Shown one piece after another: positions 7,685 to 15,353 of a DNA stretch of 64,000 nt (position 1 is its first letter; every line of letters begins with the position of its first letter). Source of the stretch: Nonomuraea candida (GTDB lineage Bacteria > Actinomycetota > Actinomycetes > Streptosporangiales > Streptosporangiaceae). The stretch lies in NCBI RefSeq assembly GCF_000725485.1, contig NZ_JOAG01000010.1, positions 124,001 through 188,000 of the forward strand, in the 5' to 3' direction. A program made the translations under genes and the position numbers. Under the pieces are notes generated by a model. The model was not told where the DNA came from. It did no database searches and was given only the letters and a program-made list of their open reading frames with translations.

Positions 7685-7921
7685 ATGAGCAGGGTTCCGG
7701 CCTGGGCCGGCCGGCTACGCGTGGAGCGGACCAGACGAAAGTGGTCGCAGCGGGACCTCGCCCTGCGGCTGGCTGCCGTGGCTGACCGGCCCATGCCCGA
7801 GCCCGAGAGCATGGTCCGCCGCATTCGCGATCACGAGAGCGGCAGGCACAAGCCCGACGACGAGTACGCCGAGCTGTACTGCCTCGTGTACGGGGAATCG
7901 CGCCCCAGAGATCCCCCATAA
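7685..7921 (+). CDS. Small XRE-like helix-turn-helix protein
   Basis: 78 residues. Residues 4-60 (AWAGRLRVERTRRKWSQRDL and later SMVRRIRDHESGRHKPDDEY) form the helix-turn-helix found at the N-terminus of many actinobacterial XRE regulators that continue with a TPR domain. Here the protein ends shortly after YCLVYGESRP, so it is either a stand-alone DNA-binding domain or a truncated regulator. GGAGG lies 8 nt before ATG 7685. The 280 bp upstream hold nothing else I can name. Confidence 0.65.
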   Translation: MSRVPAWAGRLRVERTRRKWSQRDLALRLAAVADRPMPEPESMVRRIRDHESGRHKPDDEYAELYCLVYGESRPRDPP

Positions 7922-7936
7922 GAGCATCTTCCCGCG

Positions 7937-8476
7937 CTATCCCCGGTCGGGGTCGTCTGTCCATTCGCTGTCGAGGATGCTGAACAAGATGGAGTCTCGC
8001 CAGCCGTCGCGCAACTTGGTGGTGTGGCGGAGGTGGCCTTCCTTTGTCATCCCGAGTTTCTTCAGGATGGCTGCGGAGGCGACGTTTCGCGGATCGCAGG
8101 TGGCGTAGATGCGGTGCATTCCGAGTTGGTGAAAACCGACCCGCAGCAGCCGCCGACCGATGGCGGTACCCAGGCCGCGTCCCCAGAGGCGGGGGTGGGT
8201 GAGGTACTGGATCTCTCCTTGGGCGTGGTTGAGGCTGCGGATGTGGAACTCTCCCATTCCTACGAGCTCATCGTCATGGAGGGCTGCGTAAGCGAAACGT
8301 GTTTGTGGCTCTTCCCGCCATGCGGCCACGGCTTGTGCCACGAAGTTGCGCGTCTGGGCGAGAGAGTTGGGCCCCCATGCCTGATACCGGCAGACCTCGG
8401 GGAGGCTGGCCCAGGAGTGGACCGCGTCGACATCGGTGGGCTGGAGCTGCCGGAGTCGGACTTCGGGATGGCTCAT
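7937..8476 (-). CDS. GNAT-family N-acetyltransferase (RimJ/RimL type)
   Basis: 179 residues of one GNAT domain. Strand one begins RLRQLQPTDVDAVHSW, and the acetyl-CoA motif A is LTHPRLWGRGLGTAIGRRLL (Q/RxxGxG/A), followed by GMHRIYATCDPRNVASAAIL and KKLGMTKEGHLR. It resembles ribosomal-protein or resistance-type N-acetyltransferases that transfer acetyl groups from acetyl-CoA to amines; the acceptor is unknown. Codon use is a little less GC-rich than the neighbours. It is convergent with the XRE-like gene, with 15 bp between the two stops. Confidence 0.88.
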   Translation of the reverse strand: MSHPEVRLRQLQPTDVDAVHSWASLPEVCRYQAWGPNSLAQTRNFVAQAVAAWREEPQTRFAYAALHDDELVGMGEFHIRSLNHAQGEIQYLTHPRLWGRGLGTAIGRRLLRVGFHQLGMHRIYATCDPRNVASAAILKKLGMTKEGHLRHTTKLRDGWRDSILFSILDSEWTDDPDRG

Positions 8477-8916
8477 GATCTGAATAATGCCGCGTGGTTG
8501 AGATGGCTAGGGTCCGTGGTGTCTCATCCTCGTCGCGGCCCGCAGCACGGGCGCGCGCGAGAACGGCCCCCTGGCCGCACGCGCAGCGTGCGGCCGAGCG
8601 CAGGGCCGCCCTTGACCACTATGAGAACAACTCGGCAAAGCAAGGGATACCGCTCTGGTCGGCTGGGCGCTCGCCAACCGGGCTTCCACCGCCCGCCTGG
8701 CCGGCCGGCGACCACGGGCCTCGGCCGATCACATCAAATGCCGCAGGAACGGACGCCGCCTCCCCGTACCCACCGAGACTCCTGACCTTCTGGACGCGCC
8801 CGCAAGACGCCTCAGCCGCCGGACGGCTCAAGGCTGGGGATGAGTGGGCCGGTCACAGTCTGATCCTCACAGCGCAGCCCTGCAGCGCGCCGATCCACAA
8901 CCCACCCACAACGAAA
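8477..8916. other. 440-bp stretch without a convincing gene
   Basis: Several overlapping frames are open but none has a ribosome site or a recognisable domain. A plus-strand frame near 8630-8840 reads protein-like (ALVGWALANRASTARLAG) but lacks a start. This could be a decayed integrase or regulator next to the tRNA-Ser gene; I cannot support a call. Confidence 0.4.
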
Positions 8917-8950
8917 GAGGCCCTCTCCCCGAGTTCGGCGAGAGGGCCTC
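8917..8950 (-). terminator. Terminator of tRNA-Ser(GCU)
   Basis: A perfect 10-bp stem, GAGGCCCTCT (8917-8926) against AGAGGGCCTC (8941-8950), lies 7 bp beyond the tRNA 3' end. Read on the minus strand it is followed by TTTCGTT, so it fits a Rho-independent terminator. Confidence 0.8.
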
Positions 8951-8957
8951 CTGCCTG

Positions 8958-9047
8958 CGGAGGATCGGGGATTTGAACCCCGGATGGGCGGTAAACCCAA
9001 ACCGCATTAGCAGTGCGGCGCCATAGACCTGACTAGGCGAATCCTCC
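8958..9047 (-). tRNA. tRNA-Ser (anticodon GCU)
   Basis: Read on the minus strand, the 7-bp acceptor stem GGAGGAT/ATCCTCC encloses a D arm, an anticodon arm CCGCA-CTGCTAA-TGCGG with anticodon GCT, a long class II variable arm typical of tRNA-Ser, and a T arm with GGTTCAAATCC. The 3' CCA is not encoded, as is common in actinobacteria. It has its own terminator. Confidence 0.95.
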
Positions 9048-9128
9048 TGGAGCCAGCGCGGCTCAGCACAGCGTACCGGCCTTCTGGCGAGGCGGCAAAG
9101 CGATTGCGTCCTCAGCCTTCGCCAAGTG

Positions 9129-9204
9129 TTATCAACAGCCTGTGGGTAACTGCCTGTGGATGAAGCCCGCCCAGAGTTCGGGCGGGCTTCGAGGCTGTGG
9201 ATAA
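9129..9204. promoter_or_regulatory. Cluster of four DnaA-box-like 9-mers
   Basis: Within 76 bp lie TTATCAACA (9129-9137), TGTGGGTAA (9141-9149), TGTGGATGA (9155-9163) and the perfect DnaA box TGTGGATAA (9196-9204). The other three each differ from the consensus TTATCCACA or its complement by one base. The cluster is intergenic, between tRNA-Ser and the yceI-like gene. A DnaA-titration or regulatory site is possible; it is not oriC, since no dnaA or dnaN is near. Confidence 0.45.
9163..9189. terminator. Inverted repeat after yceI-like gene
   Basis: AAGCCCGCCC (9163-9172) pairs perfectly with GGGCGGGCTT (9180-9189) over a 7-nt loop. It lies 87 bp beyond the yceI-like stop on the minus strand. 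No T run follows on either strand, so termination is likely but not certain. Confidence 0.6.
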
Positions 9205-9276
9205 CCCTGCGGGACAGGCCCCGCGGAAGGGTTCTGGGGAAGGATCCGCGGGGACGCCGAGTGGCCGGCGCAAGGG

Positions 9277-9840
9277 TCAGGCGGCCGGGTTGGCCTCGCC
9301 CTCGATCTCGATCTTGACCTTCTTGCCCACCAGCACGCCGCCCGTCTCCAGGGCCTGGTTCCAGGTGAGGCCGAACTCCTCGCGGTCGAACTCGGTGCTG
9401 ATCGAGAAGCCCCAGACGGCCTGGCCCCACGGGTTGGTGCCGGCGCCGCCGTACTCGACCTTGAGCTCGACCTCCTTGGTGACGTCGCGGATGGTGAGGT
9501 CGCCGACGACGGTGAACTCGTCGCCCGAGTGGCCCACCACGCGGGTGCTCCTGAAGGTGATCTGCGGGTACTTGTCGGCGGCCAGGAAGTCGTCGCTGCG
9601 CAGGTGGCCGTCGCGGTCGGGGGCGCCGGTGTTGATCGTGTCGGCCTGGATCGAGACCTCGGCGCTCGACTCCAGCGGGTTCTCGGCGATGGTGACCGAG
9701 CCGCTGAAGGTGTCGAAGTGGCCGCGGACCTTGCTCACCATCATGTGCTTGACGACGAAGCCGATGCGGGTGTGGGCCGCGTCGAGGTTGTACGTGCCGG
9801 CGGCCGGGATGGTCAGGGACTCCCAGGTGCGAGTGCTCAT
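9277..9840 (-). CDS. YceI-family lipid-binding protein
   Basis: 187 residues covering one YceI domain, an extended lipocalin-like barrel that binds polyprenoid or other long-chain lipids. Landmarks are AGTYNLDAAHTRIGFVVKHM at the start, VRGHFDTFSGSVTI, GHLRSDDFLAADKYPQITF and GDLTIRDVTKEVEL. There is no signal peptide, so unlike the E. coli protein it is cytoplasmic. AAGGAGA lies upstream of ATG 9840. A MarR gene is divergent, with 94 bp between the starts; this AT-rich gap with AAATATCTACACGAGGAATA is the likely operator. YceI/MarR pairs are common in actinobacteria. Confidence 0.93.
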   Translation of the reverse strand: MSTRTWESLTIPAAGTYNLDAAHTRIGFVVKHMMVSKVRGHFDTFSGSVTIAENPLESSAEVSIQADTINTGAPDRDGHLRSDDFLAADKYPQITFRSTRVVGHSGDEFTVVGDLTIRDVTKEVELKVEYGGAGTNPWGQAVWGFSISTEFDREEFGLTWNQALETGGVLVGKKVKIEIEGEANPAA

Positions 9841-9934
9841 CGGGTTCTCCTTGGAGGTTGGGTCGGTCAGATGCGTGCGGCAACAAATATCTACACGAGG
9901 AATATTCCGCGCGTCAACTATCGTCCGTTAGGGT

Positions 9935-10432
9935 ATGAGCGTGATGAACTTTGACGATCCCCGCCTGACGGCCGTCGGCCTGCTGACCGAGGTTCACTCC
10001 GGGTTGATGAGCAGGTTGCAGCCGGCACTGAGCGGGTCGGGGTTGTCCGAGGTCGACTTCGAGACGGTCATCCGATTGGCACGTTCCCCCCGGCAGCGGT
10101 TGCGGATGAGCGACCTGGCCGCGCAGACCCAGTTGTCCACCAGCGGGGTGACCAGGGTCGTCGATCGCCTCGAACGCGAGGGGCTGGTGCGCCGCGAGGC
10201 GTGTGCCAGCGACCGCCGGGCCTCTTACGCGGTGCTCACCGACGCCGGGCGCGAGCGGCTGGCCTCGGTGCTGCCGCAGCACCTGAGCGACATCGAGGAG
10301 TGGTTCACGGGGCTGCTGTCCCCCGACGAGCTGGCGGCGTTCCTGGCCAGCCTGCGCAAGATCAGGGAGCTGGTACGCCCCTGCGCCACCGCCGGCGCCA
10401 GCGAGGAGCCCGCGGCCACCACGTCCCCATGA
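9935..10432 (+). CDS. MarR-family transcriptional regulator
   Basis: 165 residues. The winged helix is RLRMSDLAAQTQLSTSGVTR, then VVDRLEREGLVRREAC and the wing SDRRASYAVLTDAGRERL. The flanking helices make the usual MarR dimer. It probably represses the divergent yceI-like gene and itself from the short AT-rich gap. No Shine-Dalgarno precedes ATG 9935, so the transcript may be leaderless; ATG 9944 is an alternative. The C-terminal extension after IRELVRP is low in complexity. Its stop codon is the first base group of a 23-bp tandem repeat. Confidence 0.9.
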   Translation: MSVMNFDDPRLTAVGLLTEVHSGLMSRLQPALSGSGLSEVDFETVIRLARSPRQRLRMSDLAAQTQLSTSGVTRVVDRLEREGLVRREACASDRRASYAVLTDAGRERLASVLPQHLSDIEEWFTGLLSPDELAAFLASLRKIRELVRPCATAGASEEPAATTSP

Positions 10433-10523
10433 TCCCCGCGAAGCACGTCACGAGATCGCCGCAAAGCACGTCACGAGACCCCCGCGAAGCATGTCACGAG
10501 ACCCCCGTGAAGCACGTCACGAG
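10432..10523. repeat. Four 23-bp tandem repeats bridging two convergent stop codons
   Basis: Copies start at 10432, 10455, 10478 and 10501 with core CCCCCGCGAAGCACGTCACG. The first begins at the last base of the MarR stop; the fourth contains the stop of the convergent sigma-factor gene (10517-10519). The repeat therefore fills the gap between the genes. It is short, has no unique spacers and no cas genes, so it is not CRISPR. Confidence 0.9.
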
Positions 10524-11005
10524 GCGCTCAGGGCCGTCCGGAGCTTGGCCATCGCCCGTGACACCGTGCTCTTGACCGTCCCCACGCTGATCCCCAGCGT
10601 CCTGGCGATCTCCGGCTCCGTCATGTCCTCGTAGTACCGCAGCACGACCGCCGCCCGCATGCGCTCGGGCAGCTCCCGCAGCGCCTGTTCGAGGGCCTCG
10701 TGCACCTCGGAGGCCACCGGCTCGCAGGAGACCGGCTCCGGCAGCTCGTCCGACGGGTACTCCTCCAGCTTGCGCCGCCGCCACTGCGAGATGTTGATGT
10801 TCACCATGGCCCGCCGCACGTACCCGTCCAGCGCGCCCCGGTCCTCGATGCGCTCCCAGGCGAGGTACGTCTTGGCCAGCGCGCTCTGCAACAGGTCCTC
10901 CGCGTCCAGCGGATGCCCGGTGAGCTGGTGGGCCGCACGCAGCAGCGCGGGACCGCGCGCCCTGACGTACTCGCGGAACTCGTCTTCCCAGCCGGTGGTC
11001 TGCAT
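10517..11005 (-). CDS. SigE-family RNA polymerase sigma factor (ECF)
   Basis: 162 residues. Region 2 spans about residues 10-75 (REYVRARGPALLRAAHQLTG, DAEDLLQSALAKTYLAWERI, GYVRRAMVNINISQWRRRKL); region 4 spans about 105-160 (LRELPERMRAAVVLRYYEDM, TEPEIARTLGISVGTVKSTV). This is the SigE/TIGR02983-type ECF group common in actinomycetes, which directs polymerase to envelope or stress promoters. No anti-sigma gene is adjacent. An imperfect inverted repeat 35 bp upstream (11040-11057) may be regulatory. Confidence 0.92.
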   Translation of the reverse strand: MQTTGWEDEFREYVRARGPALLRAAHQLTGHPLDAEDLLQSALAKTYLAWERIEDRGALDGYVRRAMVNINISQWRRRKLEEYPSDELPEPVSCEPVASEVHEALEQALRELPERMRAAVVLRYYEDMTEPEIARTLGISVGTVKSTVSRAMAKLRTALSAS

Positions 11006-11039
11006 CGTGGCCAGAATCGCAGGCTGATGCCCTTTTGTG

Positions 11040-11057
11040 CCTGAACCGCAATTCAGG
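11040..11057. promoter_or_regulatory. Inverted repeat upstream of SigE-family gene
   Basis: CCTGAA and TTCAGG flank a 6-bp spacer (CCGCAA). It lies 34 bp upstream of the sigma-factor ATG in the divergent region shared with the gene at 11224, so it could be an operator for either. Confidence 0.35.
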
Positions 11058-11223
11058 TTTCGGCCCGCCGACGATAAAGGTCAGTCCAGGTCGGTGGTGG
11101 TTTGTACGCCGCCGTAGGTGAAGCCACTTCCCCAGGGATGCGTATTTTGCTCCGTTCTGGCCCAGTACGGTGTGAGCCGCCCTCAAGTCATGTGACCCTA
11201 GTACCCGAGTGAGGGAGGGGCGG

Positions 11224-12171
11224 ATGGGACATCCGAGCGTTGAGCGCCGCCGGGTGCTCTCCGCGGCCGCGCTCGGCCGCGAGAAGGGCGTCCCCGGCCC
11301 CGACCCGGGCGGCGGCGAGCCCTTACGCGCGGTCGCCGGCGAGGTGCTGGACGTGAGTCCGCACCTGATCACCATCGAGACGCCCGGAGGCGCCGAGGAA
11401 CGGCTGGTGATCGCGCCGTGGGCGACCGCCTGGCACGGCGCCGAGGTGGCCCCGGCCGACCTGCCCGCGGGCTCCATGGTGCTCATGCGCGCCCTGCGCG
11501 ACGGCCGGGTCGTCGAGCGCATCTGGGCCGACACCACCCGCATCACCGGCACGATCCTGTCCATCGAGGGCCGCAAGGACCTGACGGTCGAGCTCGACTG
11601 CGGGCCGCACCGGGGCCACCGGACGATCGTCATCCCCTACCGCTCCTCGGGGCGCCTCCAGGTGCGCCATCCCAAGTTCGAGCCCGGCTACCTCTTCGAC
11701 GCCATCGGCGTCCGGCGCGACGGCGCGAGCCTGGCCCTGCTGCCCGCGACCTCGCAGCCGCCCTACCCGGCGCGGTCGGTGCCGCCCCCGCCGCCGGCGT
11801 ACGCGGGCCTGCAGTCCCGCATCGCGGGCACCGCCACCTGGTCGGACGCCTTCGACGAGGACGAGCGCGGCGCGGGCTACCCCATGCTGGAACGTTCTGA
11901 CACCGGCTGCGCGCAGACGGGCGTGTCGTGCGCGGGTCTGCCGTACCTGGCGCTGGGGTCGTTGCTGCAGATCAGGAACGTGTGCACGGACCGCACCGCC
12001 AACGTGCCCGTGGTGGCCTGCGGATGCGTGGCGGGCCGGTTCTGCGACCGCTGCGTGGAGTGCGACACCTCGCCGCGCGGGCGGGTCGCGGAGCTGTCGC
12101 CGTCCTCCTACGTGGAGCTGGGCGGCGAGCTGGTCAAGGGATGCTTCAACGCGCAGCTCGGATTGGGGTGA
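11224..12171 (+). CDS. Cys-rich hypothetical protein coupled to a MauE-like gene
   Basis: 315 residues, no signal peptide seen. The N-terminal 165 residues look like small beta-barrels (EVLDVSPHLITIETPGG, then MVLMRALRDGRVVERIWADT). After a Pro-rich linker the last 100 residues contain ten cysteines, including CGCVAGRFCDRCVEC, which could bind metal or form a redox centre. I do not know the family by name. GGGAGG lies upstream of ATG 11224; an in-frame start at 11209 would overlap it. The stop overlaps the GTG of the MauE-like membrane gene, so the pair is translationally coupled. A role in maturation of a Cys-rich or redox protein is an inference. Confidence 0.75.
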   Translation: MGHPSVERRRVLSAAALGREKGVPGPDPGGGEPLRAVAGEVLDVSPHLITIETPGGAEERLVIAPWATAWHGAEVAPADLPAGSMVLMRALRDGRVVERIWADTTRITGTILSIEGRKDLTVELDCGPHRGHRTIVIPYRSSGRLQVRHPKFEPGYLFDAIGVRRDGASLALLPATSQPPYPARSVPPPPPAYAGLQSRIAGTATWSDAFDEDERGAGYPMLERSDTGCAQTGVSCAGLPYLALGSLLQIRNVCTDRTANVPVVACGCVAGRFCDRCVECDTSPRGRVAELSPSSYVELGGELVKGCFNAQLGLG

Positions 12172-12968
12172 CGCTCGTGCTCGAATCGCAGCTCCCGCTC
12201 CTGATCGTCATGTTGGTCCTCGGCACGGCCGCGAAGGTGGCCACCGTGACCTCCGGCGGCGAGCCCGGATCGCTGTCCAGGCTGGGGCCCGCGGTGCTGG
12301 TGCCGGAGCGCTGGCAGGCCCCGGCGCTGCTGGTCTGCGCGGCCGGTGAGCTGGTGCTGGCCGCGGGGCTGCTGCTGACGACGCATCCGCTGTTCCGGTG
12401 GGGCACGGTCGGGTTCTTCGCGCTGTCCACGTACGTGCTGCTGGAGCTGCGCAGGCGGCGGCCCGACGCGGGCTGCGGCTGCTTCGGCGAGGTGAGCGCG
12501 GCGCCGGTCGGGCTGCGCTCGATCGGCAGGGCGGTGGCGCTGGCCGGGATGGCCGCGATGTCGGTGTGGGCGACCGTGCCCGGCTGGCAGGCGGCGGCCG
12601 CGCCCTCGTGGTGGACGGCGGCGGGGGTGGCGCTGCTGGCGATGCTGTCGCCGGAGATCGAGGAGCTGATCGACCGCGTACGTTACCGCGCCCCCTGCGA
12701 GCAGCGCCCCGGCCCCGCCGAGTCGGTCACCCTGTCGCGGCTCAGGTCGAGCGGCGCCTGGCGGGCCCACCGGGGCGCGCTGACCTCGCCCGAGCCGTAT
12801 GACACCTGGCGCGAGCTGTGCTGGCGCTTCTTCGCCTTCCGCAACCACGACGATGACGACGTGGTCTTCGCCGTCTATCTGAGCGGCCGGCGCCCGGCGG
12901 TGCGGGTGGCCGTGGTCAGCTCGGAGGACAGCGACTCTCTGCCGGTCTATACGCCGGTATCGGCCTGA
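12168..12968 (+). CDS. MauE/DoxX-family redox-associated membrane protein
   Basis: 266 residues. The first 150 carry four hydrophobic helices (LPLLIVMLVLGTAAKVATV, ALLVCAAGELVLAAGLLL, WGTVGFFALSTYVLLEL, AVALAGMAAMSVWATV) and the CGCFG motif in AGCGCFGEVSAAP, diagnostic of MauE, a membrane thiol-redox protein needed for maturation of methylamine dehydrogenase in methylotrophs. In actinomycetes without that enzyme MauE-like proteins serve unknown thiol transfers. The C-terminal 100 residues are soluble and specific to this gene. The GTG start at 12168 overlaps the preceding stop; GTG 12177 is an alternative. It ends before a strong bidirectional terminator. Confidence 0.8.
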   Translation: MTLVLESQLPLLIVMLVLGTAAKVATVTSGGEPGSLSRLGPAVLVPERWQAPALLVCAAGELVLAAGLLLTTHPLFRWGTVGFFALSTYVLLELRRRRPDAGCGCFGEVSAAPVGLRSIGRAVALAGMAAMSVWATVPGWQAAAAPSWWTAAGVALLAMLSPEIEELIDRVRYRAPCEQRPGPAESVTLSRLRSSGAWRAHRGALTSPEPYDTWRELCWRFFAFRNHDDDDVVFAVYLSGRRPAVRVAVVSSEDSDSLPVYTPVSA

Positions 12969-13000
12969 CGCTATAGAGCCGTAGAGAGCGCTCGATAAAA

Positions 13001-13044
13001 CTCTATTGGGCTGTCTAGCTTCCCCACTAGACAGCCCAATAGAG
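13001..13044. terminator. Perfect 18-bp inverted repeat between convergent genes
   Basis: CTCTATTGGGCTGTCTAG (13001-13018) and its exact complement CTAGACAGCCCAATAGAG (13027-13044) flank an 8-nt loop. It is placed between the MauE-like stop (12968) and the ATPase stop (13060), so it probably terminates both transcripts. It is much less GC-rich than its surroundings. Confidence 0.85.
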
Positions 13045-13059
13045 GTCTAGGGGCCCGGC

Positions 13060-14241
13060 TCACACGGGCTGAGCGCGCAGGAACTTCCCGAAGTGCGGCA
13101 CCGTGAACGCGATCAGGCCGCGCTCGGCGCTGTAGATGAGCCCTTTCTTGATCAGACTGTCGCGGGCGGGCGAGAGGCTGGACGGCTTGCGCCCGAGGGC
13201 GTCGGCCACCTCAGCGGTCGGCACCGGCTCGTCGCCGATCTGCGCCATGGCGTGCATGTAGTCGCGCTCGGCCGGGGTGGCCCGCTCGTAGCGGCTGCCG
13301 AAGAACCCGACCGCCAGCTCCTCCTCGGCCTCCGGCGCGGAGACCTTGACGTCGTCGAGGGTGATCGGGCTGCGCGGCGCCAGGTCCCAGGCGACCTTGC
13401 CGTAGGCCTGCACGAAGTAGGGGTAGCCGTCGGCGGCCTCGTAGAGGGCGTCGAGCGCCTCCTGCGTGAACTCCACCTCCTCCTCGCGGGCCGGCAGGAT
13501 CAGCGCGAGGTCGGCCGCCTCCCGGTCGAGCTTGTCGATGCGCGCGTAGCGGAAGAGCCGCTCGGAATAGCTCTTGCTGGCCGACAGCACGCTCGGCAGG
13601 TGCGGCAGCCCCGCCCCCACGACGATCAGCGGGCCGCCGGTCTGGGACAGCTCGTGACAGGCCGCGCAGAGCGCCGAGACGTCGGCGGCCTGCACGTCCT
13701 GCATCTCGTCGATGAACAGGGCGATGCCCACCGCCAGGTCGGTGGCCACGCTCGCCGCGTCGACGAACAGCTCGGTGAGGTCGATCTCCAGGTCGCCCGA
13801 GTCGGCGCGCCCGCGGCTGGCGGGCACCTCGATCCCGGGCGACCAGTGGGAGGTGCCCTTGGCCGCGGCCGGGTCGCGCATCGCGAACGCCTTGAGCACG
13901 CCGAGGAACTCCTCGATGCGCTCGGGCGCGCGGTGGCGCGGGGCCAGCTCGCGCACGGCCATGTGGAGGGCGGCGGCCACGGGCCGCCTGATCGACTGGT
14001 CGGGCCGGGCCTCGATCTTGCCCGTGCCCCACAGCCGCTGCATGGCCATGGACTTGAACGTGTTGAGCAGGACGGTCTTGCCCACTCCCCGCAGGCCGGT
14101 CACCACCATGCTGCGCTCGGGACGGCCGCGGGCCACCCGCTCCAGCACGACTTCGAACTGCTGCAGCTCGCGGTCGCGCCCGGCGAGCTCCGGCGGGCGC
14201 TGCCCGGCGCCGGGAGCGTAGGGGTTTCGCACAGGGTCCAC
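13060..14241 (-). CDS. AAA+ ATPase (Orc1/Cdc6-like NTPase)
   Basis: 393 residues. The AAA+ core has Walker A GLRGVGKT near residue 55, Walker B ALFIDEMQD, and a sensor-like GGPLIVVGAGLPHLPSVL. The C-terminal 130 residues form a winged helix (PVPTAEVADALGRKPSSLSP, then RDSLIKKGLIYSAERGLIAF). The architecture resembles Orc1/Cdc6 or STAND-type switches; the bacterial role is unknown. GTG 14241 gives the start VDPVRNPYAPGAGQRPPELA, which I recall as the usual beginning of the actinobacterial family; longer frames add a low-complexity stretch. The next gene beyond its stop is convergent and separated by a strong stem-loop. Confidence 0.8.
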   Translation of the reverse strand: MDPVRNPYAPGAGQRPPELAGRDRELQQFEVVLERVARGRPERSMVVTGLRGVGKTVLLNTFKSMAMQRLWGTGKIEARPDQSIRRPVAAALHMAVRELAPRHRAPERIEEFLGVLKAFAMRDPAAAKGTSHWSPGIEVPASRGRADSGDLEIDLTELFVDAASVATDLAVGIALFIDEMQDVQAADVSALCAACHELSQTGGPLIVVGAGLPHLPSVLSASKSYSERLFRYARIDKLDREAADLALILPAREEEVEFTQEALDALYEAADGYPYFVQAYGKVAWDLAPRSPITLDDVKVSAPEAEEELAVGFFGSRYERATPAERDYMHAMAQIGDEPVPTAEVADALGRKPSSLSPARDSLIKKGLIYSAERGLIAFTVPHFGKFLRAQPV

Positions 14242-14303
14242 GCTCTCGGACTTTATTGCCGGATATAGCGGCCGTCTTAGATTGGGGAAGAAAGTGCTAC
14301 GGC

Positions 14304-14344
14304 GTGTCCGAGCAGGGGCGGGCGCGAGCACCGTCATCGGACAC
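14304..14344. promoter_or_regulatory. Inverted repeat in divergent promoter region
   Basis: GTGTCCGA (14304-14311) and TCGGACAC (14337-14344) are exact complements 25 bp apart, in the 235-bp gap between the ATPase gene and the broken sigma-factor gene. It could be an operator or a remnant structure; nothing else in the gap is recognisable. Confidence 0.3.
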
Positions 14345-14476
14345 ACCCCCTCTCACCAGGCCGAACCCCTGTTCGATTGCGGCACCTAAGACTGTAGCGC
14401 GGACTCGAACATCCATGCGATGGTTTCGAGTAAAGATCTTTGCAACAGGCCAGAGCCTCCGCCGCGTCGAGGAGAT

Positions 14477-14790
14477 GTGGAGTTCGACGATTTCGTACGG
14501 GCGCGGGGCCCGGCCCTGCTCCGGTACGGCTACGTGCTCACCGGCAACGCCGACGACGCCGCCGATCTGGTCCAGGAGGCGCTGCTCAAGCTGAGCGACT
14601 CCTGGAAGCGGGTCCGCAACAAGGACAACCCGGAGGCGTACGTCCGCACGACCATGGCCAGGCAGCACATCAGCTGGTGGCGCAGGCGGCGCAGGGAGCA
14701 CCTGACGAACGAGCTGCCCGAGGGCTCGTACACGGACGTGCACGCGTTCGGCGAGCTGTGGAAGGAGCTGGCCACGCTGCCGCGGCTGCC
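14477..14790 (+). pseudogene. Truncated SigE-family sigma factor
   Basis: GTG 14477, with GAGGAG just upstream, starts a normal SigE-type sigma factor: EFDDFVRARGPALLRYGYVL, NADDAADLVQEALLKLSDSW, YVRTTMARQHISWWRRRRRE. Region 2 is complete, but the frame leaves the family right after ELWKELATLPR, where region 4 should begin, and continues into sequence belonging to a different protein. Region 4, needed for -35 recognition, is missing, so it cannot work as a normal sigma factor. The junction at about 14785-14795 looks like a deletion joining it to the neighbouring gene. Confidence 0.75.
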
Positions 14791-15342
14791 CGCGGTGGGC
14801 CCCGACGGCACGCACCGACTCCCGCTCACCGGCATGTCTGGCGTCTTCCCCTGGCCGGCGGCACGCCCGGCCGGATCGCCGCCACGGACGGCCTGCACCT
14901 GCTGCGGTGGCCGTGGGCGAGCGACGCGCTGGCCGGTCCCGACGTCGGCGACCGCAACCAGACGGTGCTGGTGGACCTCACCGTCATCACCTCCCAGGAG
15001 GTCGACAGCCGGCCTGGAGCGAAGGGCGTGCGCTGCGGCCCGCACTGGTGCCTTGGCCGCACCGCCAAGGGCAGTTTCCTGCAGCGGATCGACGGAAACG
15101 ACCTGCGCGAGATCGACGGCGTCTTCGGCCATCCGAAGCCGCTGTCGATGGCGCCGCTGCTCAACCGCTTCGTACCGCTGAAGAACGGCGTCCACGACGT
15201 CGAGACCGGTTCGACGGCCACGATCGCCGCCCGGACACTGGCACTCGGCGCGGCGGGCGAGCCCAGCACGGTCCTGTACTGGCGCAAGGACGCAGGCACC
15301 TGGGAGGTGCTGAACTTGGCAGCCGTCCCGTCCGCCCAATAG
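14791..15342 (+). pseudogene. 3' remnant of a gene normally next to the sigma factor
   Basis: From about 14845 a second frame reads LAGGTPGRIAATDGLHLLRW, then DLTVITSQEVDSRPG and WEVLNLAAVPSAQ-stop, and looks like the end of a secreted or beta-propeller-type protein. It lacks a start and is out of frame with the sigma remnant, and LPAVGPDGTHRLPLTG before it seems to belong to the same protein in the sigma frame, implying a further frameshift. The protein is unnamed. A similar fragment lies after the MaoC gene, so the locus has been rearranged more than once. Confidence 0.55.
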
Positions 15343-15353
15343 CGTTCGGGGCC

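Noticed and set aside
8494..8976. Plus frame of 160 codons running into tRNA-Ser
   Set aside because: It reads through the tRNA and terminator, so it cannot be a normal gene; a decayed integrase near the tRNA could not be shown.
9129..9204. Chromosomal origin of replication
   Set aside because: No dnaA, dnaN, gyr genes or AT-rich unwinding element nearby; only the boxes are present.
10432..10523. Possible CRISPR-like array
   Set aside because: Repeats are head to tail without spacers, 23 bp long, and no cas gene is nearby; the same applies to 24089, 40501 and 57122.
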